Part shown: in pieces, positions 47,121 through 58,497 of the stretch | Position numbering within the stretch: position 1 is the stretch's first letter | Layout of the letters: each line of letters opens with the position of its first letter | Assembly (NCBI GenBank): GCA_964247055.1 | Contig: OZ176052.1 | Location: 4,092,001-4,156,000, forward strand | DNA: 64,000 nucleotides | From: Paragordius varius | Lineage: Eukaryota > Nematomorpha | Direction: 5' to 3' | Made by a program: the position numbers and the translations under genes | Notes under the pieces: model-generated | The model's database searches: none | What the model was told of the DNA's origin: nothing | Seen by the model: only the letters and a program-made list of their open reading frames with translations

Positions 47121-48640
47121 TCTATATATTAATAAAAATGGAAAATTCTGACTTTGTGATCTGTTTCCGGAAAACCGGTAGACCCATTCAAATCCAATTG
47201 TCGAAAATATATAATCATTAATGAATGCGCCGACAATAGTTTCGCCCTTTTTTTGAATTCGGCCCACAGTTCGCCCCCCCTCCCCAGTGTAAAAAAACGT
47301 TTTTTTTTGAAAACAGCAGTCCTTTAAAAATCGTGTCTTTGAGACAATTTTTTGGAAAATGTGTTGGATTATTTAACATTAATTTCTTTTTATTTTTTTC
47401 CCGATTGATCCAAACATAGTCGGCTCGCTTTTTAATTTAAACCCTCTTTTTACCCGCTCACCCCGTAAAATGCCATTTATAAAAACTAAGTTCACAAAAA
47501 TAATTTTTTTAATCTATTTTTCACCCTAGGTATGAGACCGTAAAAATTCAATGAGGATTCCAGGTATTCCCTGTTAAAAGGCAAAAATTTTAGTCGTGCG
47601 TTTTTTATATTGGCTGCTGGGTAAGGAGATAGCCGCTAAAAACTACCGCATCATATAGATAACAGGCCATATGAGTTCAATAGGTGCTTAAATGTTACCC
47701 GTAACAAGGCAAAAATTGAGGTCATGTGGGTTTTAAAAATTAGCCGGTAATTAAGCCTTTCCTGCTTTAAAAAATGCGCCACCATAGAATGATTTTTCAG
47801 TTTTGAGGCAATTTTTCCAAAAACTAATGAAAGCATATGGAATCAATCATGATTTCAAGTATTCTCCATAAAAAGGCAAAAGTTTTAATCAACTGATCTT
47901 TTGTATCAGCCTCTGGGTAGGGAGATATCCGCCTAAAACTGCGCCACCATATCGAAATCGCGTTGTTTAGGCGTTGTTATTCAGAAAACTTATCAGGCAA
48001 TATAAGTTTAATAAGGGCCTGAAATATTACCCGTAAAAAGGAAAAAATTTAAGTTGGGTTTTTTTAAAATAAGCCGTTATTTAGGCCCTTTACGCCCTAA
48101 AAATGCTATCATTGAAATATTATTTAGTTTTAAAGCCATTCCAAAAACTATTAACAACATATGGAATGAATGATGATTACATTTATTCCCCTATAATGGC
48201 AAAAATTATCGAATGTTCTTTTTATATTGGCCTCTGGGTAGGGGTTTACCCGCCAAAAACTACGCCACTATATAGAAATTGTGTTTTGGAGTTGATTAAC
48301 AGAAAATTTATAAAGAATGAGCTTATTTAAAGCTGAAATATTACCCGTAACTATGTAATTAAGGTCAGGCGTTTCCGTTATGGGGCCTTTATCCCCTAGA
48401 AAACGCCATAATATAACGATTATTTAGTGTTTAGGTATTTTTTCGGAACCATGAGACGATGTTATTAAAGATGCTTTCAATTATTGCCCTATAAAGCCAA
48501 AGAATCTAGCGCTTTTTCCGTATAGGTCTATGGTTAGGGGTCTACCGTAAAACTGAGACGCCATACAAAAATGGCGTGGTTTTCAAAATACTTAAGAAGC
48601 CATATGAGTTCAGTTAAACACATTTCTGGGGAATTCGTAT
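47121..48640 (+). mobile_element. Helitron-type element (5' end clear, 3' end not certain) with internal tandem repeats
   Basis: It begins TCTATATATTAATAAAAATG after an A, the usual start of non-autonomous Helitrons. Over its first 520 bp it is colinear with the complete minus-strand copy at 56,432-57,087 (shared CCGGTAGACCCATTCAAATC, GTGTCTTTGAGACAATTTT, CTAGGTATGAGACCGT). From about 47,560 it carries about seven degenerate units of roughly 160 bp. Each has TATTCCC or TATTACCC, an AAAAGGCAAAAATT-like core, then CTGGGTA or a GCCGTTATTTAGGCC variant, and a GCCACCATA-like end. A CTAGT near 48,984 could be the 3' end, but no hairpin precedes it. Confidence 0.7.
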
Positions 48641-48989
48641 AACATCATTCTTTCCTTTAAAAAGAGACCAATCATGATTTACTTTTTATATCCCTTGATC
48701 CCAACTGTGTGAGCACAATATCAAAAAAAAATTAACCATGATTTCTTGAAACAAAAATCTTAAAATAAATCCAATGATAGTTAAATATTAACTTTATAAG
48801 GCACAGTTGGCAATTTCGATTAAACAATATTTGAGCCTATGCAAAAACCCGTAAAAGAATTTTAATTAAAGACATTTTTTTATTAAAAATGTTTTTTATT
48901 ATTTTTTATCTCCATTACTTCAATTTATTGCAAATAATTAAGAATAATTATCGGTGAGACTACGTTCAGCGAATTAGGGCGAGCTAGTA

Positions 48990-49479
48990 AAATAAATAAA
49001 AATGATATCATCCCTAAAAGCCTCAAAATTGGTACGTGGAATACAAAAACAATACAATCCCAACTGAATGGGACAAAAGCTACATATATCCTGGTAAATT
49101 CCAAAAATCAGAATTTAAAATACTCAAAACAATCCTATTTGTACATAATCCTAAACTCTATAACTTTAATAATCAATTTGACCCTTATAAAATCCTTAAT
49201 ATCACTACTCTTGATCGCTTTCTAAGAGCTAAAAGACTGAGATGGGCTGGTCACATCCATCGTAGACCACCAGATAATTATATACATATAATGATGTCCT
49301 ATTCCATACCTAGCTCAAAGCCTGACAGACCCTTCAAAAGCTGGATCAGTACTATATATGATGATCTTACTGAGGCCAAACTAAAAATAGAAGATGCGGA
49401 AAATAGAAACAATTGGAAAACAGCAATCAAAACCTATCTCAAATCAGCTACCTTCAACTCTGAAGAACAACAGCTTTGA
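48990..49479 (+). pseudogene. Non-LTR retrotransposon (LINE) fragment, C-terminal part
   Basis: The frame at 49,036-49,479 encodes LDRFLRAKRLRWAGHIHRRP followed by a segment with RPFKSWISTIYDDLTEA. This is the characteristic C-terminal tail of LINE ORF2 proteins (R-L-x-W-x-G-H-V-x-R, then G-R-P-x-x-x-W). Just upstream, in another frame, lies LKIGTWNTKTIQ, like the start of the LINE endonuclease domain (K-I-G-T-W-N-V-R-T-L). If so, this copy lost most of its interior, joining the endonuclease start to the tail. Confidence 0.75.
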
Positions 49480-49519
49480 TGATATTATATCCTGTTTATA
49501 AAAATAGAGATCCCCTTGA

Positions 49520-51730
49520 TTGTTCCATCCATTAAAACTTTTGGAACACGGTATGAATGTTATTAAAACAGTGACTAAAAATAGAATTAAAAATATAACA
49601 ATTAATAAAAATCAATTCGCTTTTAAAGTAGGTTAAAGCACTTCAGAACCCATTTTCATTTTAAATCGTATGCAAGAAAAACATCTAGCAATAGGTCAAA
49701 AGCTGTTCCAAATCTGTAGAGATCTGGAGATAGCTTTTGACATTATCCCAGACATCTCATAAAGGTACCAAAAAATCTAAGAATATTTAATAAAATTGAT
49801 AATGCTCCTACATGAAAATGCAAAGCTGCGTTAAAAAACCAGTCGGAAACACAATTATTTTAACATTAATATAGGCCATCATCAGGGCTCAAAGCCGACT
49901 ACTTTTCATAATAATAATGGATTATATAAGCTGAGACATTGCAGCTGTTCCACCGTGGAACAAGTTGTACGCCGATGACATGATCATAACTGCAAGCATA
50001 CAAATTGAAAAGTACATATCTCAAATGGCATTTATGTTTTGAAAAAAATGGCCTTAAAAAATATAAAAGTAATGATTCCAGGGGATGAAAACAGAACTAT
50101 AAAGTATCCATGCTTTATTAGGCACAAAGAGGTTAAAACGAATGCGATTTTATGTAGATCTTGTAAAATGTGGGTACACAAAAAATGCACTAGCCTGAAA
50201 GGAAAATTAATTGACAATCATAATTTTAAATGCTAAAGCTACATATTGGGGGCCACTAAATCTCGGGAGTTTATTATAGAAAATTTTAGGTCCAAAATCG
50301 TGAACAATTTTGCCTATCTAGGTAATATCAGTACAAAAAACCATATCACATAAAATTAAAGTGACCAGATAGGCTGTTTTTCGCAGTACAGTACTGGGTT
50401 TTCGCAAAAAAACCGCGCCTGTACTGCGCTGACTTTTGTACTGCTTTTTGAAATAATTTTTTTTATAAATATGTCCTAATTACCTTTTATTTATAGATTT
50501 TGTAGAATTTGATAGAGTACCCTTTGTTAAAATAAAAAATAAATGGTTCCTTTTGCGGTAAAAAAACTATGGTTTTTTTTATTTTAATGTTTTATTTTCT
50601 GCTCTTATACATGGAATTGGGTTTTGGACCGGTCAAATCGCTTATGAATGCAGCCATTCGCGCAGTGGCGGAACTATAAATATCAGACTCCAGATTTAGG
50701 CCAACCAGGGCTTCCGCAAAAGCGACCTCAAAAATAAAATAAATACAAAATAAATTTATATTTTAGTAATCTGATCAAGTTTTATAAATTCATTTTTGTT
50801 TCAAAGTTTCTGTTAAATTAAATTTTGTTTAAGTTTACTTTAATTATTTTTAAAATTCATTATATTTGGCTTATAATTTCGATATAACCTTTTTTTCGTA
50901 GGAAAAAAATAATATACGTTTTATATTCTCATTAGGTGGGACTGATATTTCTTAATTTTTTACTTCCCTCAACTTTAATTTTGACACAGACACACATAAC
51001 AAATAATTTTTTTCTATTTAATTTTCTTTTTCGTGCCTTTGTGTTTTATGAGGCGTTACAACAAATTTAATTATAAATTTTTCATTTATTGGTATTATTT
51101 GTTGGTGTTTGGCTATTATAACTTATAAACTGTTAATATTAAACTCAAAAATAGAATTGGAATAAAATCCAAAATTTTAGGACAAAATCGAATGGAACCG
51201 GACCGAAACTAAAACGGTTCGGGTTCCAATCCCTGATAGAAAAATAAATTTATTTGTTGGATATTTTTAATTGTTTCTAATGAGCTTATAAATAGTAAAC
51301 AATATCATTTAATAGAACACACCGAAAAGGTGTAAATAATAGGAAAGTATGTATTAATTTTGTACTGAGTCAGGGTTCTAAATATCTGGTCACATTACAT
51401 AAAATCAAACTCGGCGGGGCAAATTAACCAACATATATGTATTAACACATAAAGACATAACCGTAAAAAATAAAATCAATATAAAGTGGGTGTCCGCCCT
51501 ACCCTTACCTACGCCTGGGAAATTTGGACCATCACAAAAACTTTAGAATCGAGATGAAAAAGAACGGAAGGCAGCATGCTATATATGTGATAAATTCTAT
51601 CATAAATGAATTAGAACCAATAAAAAATATCAAAGACTTTGTTATTTTGGCCACATAGACAGATCTAGTATATACACATCTGCAAAGGAAATTCTTGATT
51701 TACACATCCCTGCCCCGAAATCGTATTTAT
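49520..51730 (+). pseudogene. LINE reverse transcriptase remnant, interrupted by a hAT element
   Basis: In shifting frames the order of parts is as in a LINE ORF2. First comes an RT segment with FILNRMQEKHLAIGQKLF and DLEIAFDIIP. The catalytic LYADDMIITA follows near 49,970, then EKNGLKNIKVMIPG, a Cys-rich stretch ILCRSCKMWVHKKC and FAYLGNIS. After the inserted hAT element (50,357-51,397) the tail resumes with ERKAACYICDKFYHK and CYFGHIDRSS. Several frame changes and stops mark it as dead. The order and the Cys-rich insert (WVHKKC) are typical of LINEs of the RTE/CR1/Jockey kind; the exact clade is not determined. Confidence 0.8.
50357..51397. mobile_element. Non-autonomous hAT element nested in the LINE, with 8-bp target duplication
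   Basis: Ends are TAAAGTGACCAGATA on the left and, inverted on the right, TAATGTGACCAGATA (14 of 15 match). The flanking 8-bp direct repeat CATAAAAT (50,349-50,356 and 51,398-51,405) is the target-site length of hAT elements. The interior (1,041 bp in total) has no transposase frame. Reading across the duplication, the LINE coding parts on both sides continue each other, so it is a clean insertion. Confidence 0.88.
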
Positions 51731-51989
51731 GATCCCTGAAAATTGGCATATGTATGTTTCCTTTAAGTAAAAATATCTTAACTTTTAACAAATGTAAATT
51801 AACTTTCTATAGGATGGCAATAATAAGAAATACACTAAAATATTAAAAACAATTACAATTTAGCAATGTAAAGTAAAAACATATCAAAATTGGAGAATAA
51901 GCAAAGCTATTTGGCTTATAGATTTATTTAAAAATAATTACCAAAAATTGAAAATGGTATTTAAAAAAGAATATAATTTATTTACAATT

Positions 51990-52217
<228 letters not shown>

Positions 52218-55200
52218 ATGAATTTTGACCCTCTTTTAGTTAAAGCTTTGCAATTAATTAAAGGCAGGGATGATGGGACTGTTACCACGCAATTAGAAGA
52301 TATTCTGGAAGAATTAATTGTAAAGTATAATCATATAGAGGTAATGATATATTCTAAAACTATTAGAAAAAAGAAGTTATTGTCACGACGGATGTAGAAA
52401 AGGTTAATTAATTTATATAAGTTAAGATTAAACGAGATCTAATTGATTTAGGTGGTGGAAGTTTGAATAAAAAAACAAAAACTAAAAATAAGGTTTTAAT
52501 TTATATATATCTAAGGAAATTGATAATACAGATTTATCAGATATATTTGGTGATGTAAAAGATTTAGACGTAAATGATGATGATTTAAATATATCAATTG
52601 CTAATGTTTGTGTGGTTTGTAGGTAATGTTAATTTTATATTAATTAGAAAATCAAAAAACGAATTTGGCGATCAGCTTATCGAATGTCAAGATTGCCATG
52701 ATTCCTATCACCAAGTATTTCGTTATAATATTTGTTTGATAATTTAACGTATATTATGCAATCTAAAAATGATAAATTATATATCTTGAGTTTTATACCC
52801 TTAGCCTTCAATATCTAAAAAATATTAACAATATGCATATTCAATCTATGACCCTTTACACTACGGGTCTCCAACACAATTGAATTCGCGGGCCGCATTT
52901 TGCGATAAAAAAAGTCGACGGGCCGCATTCGCAAAATATATGGAAATTGAAATATTTTATCACATTTCAAAAATAACACCCTATAAATTAATAAAATAAT
53001 ATATTAATTTTAGCTAGTTCATTTGCGAAATTCGTGACGATTTATTCAGAAAATTGATTTATATATAAATTTTACCTAAATTTTGTAAAATTTTAAATTA
53101 TTCGCGGATTTTCGAAGGGCCATATATATAATGTAATTAAAAAAGCTTTTTGCCGCATTTTTTTTAAATTCTTGAATATAAATACATTGCATTTTATTTA
53201 ATTCCAAATTCAGGGTAAATGTTAGTTCTTAGCAGCTTTTATTTTATTATAAAGGATTTGGGACAAAAAAACCTCCATTATTCTCTATACAAAAATGGCA
53301 AGATAATATAATGTTAAAAATAATAACCAAAACCGTATATTTTTAGTTTTAAAAAAATATATGATTTTAATTAGGATCTTAACACGTCGTAATCAAAAAT
53401 AAGTTTTCTGAGTTATTAATTACAACTTTTTATTAACAACATTAATAAGTTAATAATATTAAATTGGAAAAAATTAGTTTGAAACAAAAAAAGTCGCTTT
53501 TGAGTATTATTTTTATTTTAAGTGAATAAATATATAATAAATTATGAAAATTAGGTTAAAAAATAATAAAAAAATCCAAAATTATCGTTAATTCAAACTT
53601 AAAATGCACTGATTTGAAGTGTGTAAGGACCAACTTTAAATGTTCAAGGACACTCTTAGAGTGCAAATGGTTTATCTGATTATATTGTTCTCCGCTTCTT
53701 TTCTAATAAAAAACGTTCTAGGAATATATCTGTATGGTTAGATAAAATATCTTTTTAAAAATTCTTTTCGAAAAACGCATTTCTGATTAATTTACAATTT
53801 TTCGTTTATTTTATACTTTTATCTGTGTGTGTTGTCTTTGTAACTTTTCAATAATTACAGAGAAATATAAAATGTGTTTATCTAATGGCGACCGAAATAA
53901 CATTTATTAAGGTCTCAATTAAAATATTTCCATTTTTTGATTTTTCACTCAATACAGAATTGTCATACACCATCCATTACTGAAAATGTGAATGACCCCA
54001 GATTTGTTTGGTATTGTTTCAATTGTTCATCACCAACCCCTACTAAAACCAATAATTTCAACAATGTTAATTACATAAATCCTGGAAATAACAATTTTAA
54101 CAATAATAATAGTAATAATTTAAATAAGTTTGCAATATCAAATCAAGGAAAGATGCATTTAAACACTAAAACCAATAACTCACTTCCATTAACATTGAAA
54201 CATTCTAAAAATGTATCGTCTAATAATCACAAACCCCAAGTTAACCCTATTACTAAAGCAATACCAAGCGGAAATTTAAAGGGTATTCACATATTTTTTA
54301 TACTTTTTTCAGACAAAAAAGCATTTGGATTAACATGCCGCTTTTTTAACTTTACACAATAATTTATGTAACGATAAAATAATTTTTTTTAAAGGCATTA
54401 CTGGTATTACAAATATCGACGCCACAAACCTTAATAAAAAACGGATAATTGATATCGATTTTATGGGAAACATTAACAGTAATAATAGCAACAATGTTAA
54501 CATTAAACCTCGTTACTTTGCAGTAAGTTGTGGGGTGCCCACAGTCTCAAATCATCCATCATCCCTCCTAGTGAGCAATGCTAAAACGACCAAAACATTA
54601 TCATTTACTAGTATCACCAATAATACAAAAGTATTTTCAGCTATGAAATCAGTCAATACTAATAATAATACCAATAATAATAATAATCAATCTTTCAACA
54701 TAAACAGCAACATTATAAAACGTAAAGTATCTGACCCTAGCACTGCGATTGGCAATGTTTCCAGTTCCAATAATATTTCTGTCATGAACAAAACGAATAC
54801 GGGTAATTATATACATAATACTTTTTTATACGAAATTACAGTTTTTTTAAACAATTTATTGTTGTGGAATAACAAATATTTTGGTTATTTAAACCAGTAA
54901 ATTTTCTGACAGATTGAAACATCTAGCACACAAATACATTTTTAATTTAATTTCATACGTATTAATAATAAATATAGATGGTTAACTTTGCATAATTATT
55001 ACTAAGAATCGCCGTTATACAGTTTATTTAATATACCGGTTTAACTATATAATAAATTTTAGATAAACAGTGAATTTATCATTTTTATTGGTTTAATGTG
55101 TCCAACACGCGGCCTGCGAAAGTTTTGAACTTTTGTAATTTGCCAAATACGTTCATAAACTCTTTTTAAAATGGGAGGTTCTTTTGTCGATTTTTAATAT

Positions 55201-55554
55201 CAATCTATACGATGGCAACAGAAAAATTGTTATATTGTATATGCATTTTACAGTCTTATGCTTGAATTCTTATAAAATATCTTTTATTTGTTGTTGAACA
55301 TCTCTGCTTTTAAATTTCAATCAATAATATATCATAAATCTATTTTTTTGTATAATCATTTACATTTAATAAAATTTTCATATTTATTGAATTTTCGTAA
55401 AAAATTATTAGCTATGAATGCATCTCAAAACAACCCCATAAGAAAAATGTCCAGTTCATCAAACTCAAATGCCTTGCAGAATGCTCAAGCGCCTCCAACT
55501 ATGAAAGATTTTGAGAAAAGATTACAGGCCCTTAAGAAAAAACGAATGTTTTGA
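52218..55554 (+). CDS. INTS12: Integrator complex subunit 12 (PHD finger protein), with four mini-introns
   Basis: Exons 52218-52340, 52367-52402, 52427-52492, 52516-52622, 52648-52714, 53958-54282, 54395-54802 and 55412-55554, all in phase. The N-terminus MNFDPLLVKALQLIK matches the INTS12 N-terminal microdomain (L-D-P-x-F-L-K-A-L), known from fly work to matter for Integrator function. The PHD finger spans exons 4-6: VCVVCR, then DQLIECQDCHDSYHQ, NCHTPSITENVNDPRF and VWYCFNC. All eight ligands of the C4HC3 set are visible, and the N-D-P-R-x-V-W-Y-C block is as in human INTS12. A long Asn/Ser-rich middle follows, then the conserved C-terminal basic helix MKDFEKRLQALKKKR. Integrator is the nuclear complex that cleaves snRNA and attenuated transcripts. 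Introns 1, 2, 3 and 4 are 26, 24, 23 and 25 bp; the last three are 1,243, 112 and 609 bp. Confidence 0.95.
52862..53160. mobile_element. hAT-like remnant in the large INTS12 intron
   Basis: Begins with GGGTCTCCAACACAATTGA and continues CGCGGGCCGCATTTTGCG, with a second GGGCCGCATTCGCAAAA. An inverted-looking GCGGATTTTCGAAGGGCC and TTTTTGCCGCATTT lie near 53,100-53,155. Ends of this type (GGTCxCCAACxC, then GGGCCGC) occur in non-autonomous hAT elements, and similar starts occur near 40,853 and 55,098. Boundaries on the right are uncertain. Confidence 0.45.
53161..53957. other. Remainder of INTS12 intron 5
   Basis: AT-rich intronic sequence without recognisable features. The intron runs from 52,715 to 53,957 and ends CAATACAG. 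Confidence 0.7.
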
Positions 55555-56040
55555 ATTAAAATATGTTTTGCAAATATATTCATAAATTGTTATATATTAA
55601 TCATTTGTTTAATTGTGAAAATTAGTGTGTGGTTAGATATTAGGGAAAGTATAAGGCAGCATCTGGGTGAGATTCTAACAGCTTAATAAAAAACCTATAT
55701 CTTTGAGAATCTTAAAACATTTTTAAATTAATTTAACTTTGAAAAGTTATATTAGTATAAATAAAACTAAATAATATTTTCATATTATTTGTAAGCGATA
55801 AAAGTAAAAGACAATCTTTACCAGTCCTTAACCGTGCAATAAATTTATAGTGTTAAGTAGGTTGTTAATGTTAATAGAATTACGAAATGTTTTTCGATAT
55901 ATATATATATATATATATTATGATAGGAAAACAATCAATTCGAAAAAATATTACGCACATCATAAACATATAGAAAGAAAAATAATTTTTATTAGACTTG
56001 GGGTGTGAGTCCACAATTTTTTCTTCATAGTTTAGTTCGA
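55555..56040. other. Interval downstream of INTS12
   Basis: AT-rich with a (TA)n tract at about 55,899-55,919. It should hold the INTS12 3' end. No other gene supported. Confidence 0.5.
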
Positions 56041-57191
56041 TTAACACTTGAAAACAACACATCTATTTTAGTCATCCGATTCAATTTGAGCTCTTTGAGG
56101 ATTTCAGGCCTGAAATCTAAATATTTCTAATATAGGATAATGCTAAATATAAATTCATTCAAACAACTTGATATTGCTTATTTTATGGATAAACGTCATG
56201 GTAAAAATTTAGTCAACATGCTATTTGTACATAAATATAGAAATAATGCAAACCCACTTTTCTGTTTATGTTAATGTTAAATGTGATAATTAAAAAGTAA
56301 ACAATATTTTAGCCTAGGAATCAAATAAACATGATGCTTTAAAATGGTTATTAAATAAAAATGGTGTCGAACTAGTTTGATACGAACTATTTTTTAAAAC
56401 TATGTGTATTTGGCTTATTTATATAATTTTACTAGCGTAAATCTCGTGCTGCTACGCAGCCCGAGGAAGTCCTTCGGACTTCTGGGGGGTTCGAAGTTTG
56501 GATTTTATTGGGTCTACCGGTTTTCCGGTACCATATCACAAAGTCACATGAAAATCAGTTTTTAGCGGGTAGCTCCTTGCCCAGCAGATATCATCATAGA
56601 AACGCTTGACTAAAATTTTTGCCTTTTAACAGGGAATACGTGGAATCCATATTGAATTTTTACGGTCTCATACCTAGGGCGAAAAATAGATTTAAAAAAT
56701 TATTTTTGTGGACTTTGTTTTTTGAAAAAAATGGCATTTTACGGGGGGAGCGGGTAAAAAGAGGGCCTAAATCAAAAAAGTCACTCGACTATGTTCGGCG
56801 CAATCGAAAATAAGTAAACAAAAATTATATTTGAAATTAAATGATCCAACACGTTCTCCAGAAAATTGTCTCAAAGACACGATTTTTGTGGACTTCTGTT
56901 TTCAAAAAAAACCCGTTTTTATACGGGGTGGGCCCGAACTGGGGGCCTATTTCAAAAAAAGGGCGAAGCTATTGTCGGGGCATTCATTAATGATTATATT
57001 TTTTCGAAGTTTGGATTTGAATGGGTCTACCGTTTTTCCTGTACCAGATCACAAAACCAGCATTTTTCATTTTTATAAATATATAGATTAGGAAGTATAA
57101 ATATAAATTTGAAGCGTCTATTTCAGTTTTTTTTATAATTATCAACTTAAAGATAGTGTGGGGTTACTAAGTCCAACAAAAAGAAGTGTAA
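56041..57191 (+). mobile_element. TTAA MITE copy D, split by a Helitron
   Basis: It starts TTAACACTTGAAAACAACAC and follows copies A-C (ATCCGATTCAATTTGAGC, GTCAACATG, GGTGTCGAACTAGTTTGAT) to 56,431. It resumes at 57,088 with TTAGGAAGTATAAATAT, matching ATTAGGATAGAAGCATAAAT of the intact copies, and ends AAGAAGTGTAAAA, with the right TTAA changed. This is the most diverged copy of the four, so it was probably old when the Helitron arrived. Confidence 0.75.
56432..57087 (-). mobile_element. Complete non-autonomous Helitron, minus strand (656 bp)
   Basis: Read on the minus strand it starts TCTATATATTTATAAAAATG. It ends with hairpin GCTGCGTAGCAGC, then ACGAGATTTACG and CTAG. It is inserted between A and T. 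TC start, 3' hairpin about 10-12 bases before CTRR, and A/T insertion are the defining Helitron features, all present. It has no Rep/helicase frame. Two parts near the ends duplicate each other (TTTGTGATATGGTACCGGAA and TTTGTGATCTGGTACAGGAA, each followed by GGTAGACCCA). Short open frames within it are by-products. Confidence 0.88.
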
Positions 57192-57349
57192 AAATAAACG
57201 AACAATGTCGACATTTCACGGAAATAATTTTTAATATTTTAAATTTTGACATCAAAAAAAGTTGCCAAAACTGGTGATATTGTCAAAGAAATTTATTTAT
57301 AGCATAATTTGGTTGAAGTGTACTTCATATTATTTTACATGATGGAAAC

Positions 57350-57800
57350 AAAAATTTCGTCGAGATAAATAAGACCTTTTCTATGGGATTCTGAAGTTTT
57401 ATTATTTCAGATAATGTAATTATTCAAAATTCCAAGTTGATAGAAATGTTTAGCATCATCAATTTTAAAATTTTTATTTTTTAGCATTTTATACCGTTTT
57501 CATTATTTCTTAAAATAGTATGAAATACAACAAAATTTTGCTGAAATGTTAAATTTTGAAACAAAATTTCCTTTTTAATAAATTAATGTTAGCTGATATC
57601 AAAATTTAGTATGGCATGGCATTTATTTTAAGAAAAGTCCGTTTTAAATAGAAAAAGGGATTTTCGGAGCTCAAATCTTAAAATGTTTTGCTTTTTATAT
57701 GGGTATGATATATTTCAATGATATTTTTTGGAATGAATAAATAAGCGCTCATATCATCGTGTGAGATGGAAGACTTATCATAATGTGAAAAACTTCTTAA
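57350..57800 (+). repeat. Dispersed repeat family, copy 4
   Basis: Landmarks shared with copy 3 at 45,040-45,640: TTTAGCATCATC, a TTTTATACCATTTCCATCAT-like stretch, ATAGTATGAAATAC, GAGCTCAAATC after GGGATTTTCG, aaaatgttttgctttttatatg. No coding sequence. Confidence 0.45.
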
Positions 57801-58070
57801 ATCCCTCGTAAGAGCCAAAACAAAGGGATAAACTGATACAGAACATGGATACATCAGGATATTTTTTGTACAATGTTTTATTGGCGATTTTATGAAAAAC
57901 ATTTGGTTGGTTGTATTTGTGAGATCTATAGTTGATATCTTGCAAAAAAATAAATTTAAAACGATATCTTTAAATGCCTATGAACATGATTTTAAATTGT
58001 TAAAAACCCATAGTTACTTTGAGATAAACCTTTTACAATTCTTTCGTTATTAATAAATATAAACGAAATT
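57801..58070. other. AT-rich spacer
   Basis: No feature recognised. Confidence 0.5.
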
Positions 58071-58263
58071 TACAGTTTAAATCATTAAAATTTCTTTTTT
58101 ATACAACCATATCTTTTTTATATTTAAATCATCTCTTTGGGTTGCAAATGGAAAATTAGAAATGTAAATTGGTAATGATTTAGGTTATAAAAAATATGGT
58201 TGTTTTTTATAAAAATATTTATCTTTTAGTTTTTTCTTTTTGTTCTTTTAATAATATACTGTA
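58071..58263. mobile_element. TACAGT MITE next to the satellite array
   Basis: The left end is TACAGTTTAAATCATTAAAA. The right end, inverted, is TACAGTATATTATTAAAAGA. Inner parts share ACAACCATAT and an AAATCA block. It belongs to the same subfamily as 35,688-35,976. It lies about 230 bp before the satellite. Confidence 0.75.
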
Positions 58264-58497
58264 ATACATTATTTAATCGTTATTATACAAATTGTTTATA
58301 TGAGGAGCATTAACCGAGATAGCAACAATCATTTTTAAATTTAATGTTTTCAAAATTTAACATTTAAATTTAAATTTTAATGTTTTAATACTCTAATGTA
58401 ATTTAGCAGCTCGGATACTGGCCATTCAATTATAGGCTTTCATCAAAACATCATTCCAAATAATTGTCAACTCGTATATAAACGCCTTAATCTTGAT

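Noticed and set aside
56619-57091. Three plus-strand frames within 56.6-57.1 kb
   Set aside because: They lie entirely inside the Helitron, overlap one another and carry no transposon or host domain.
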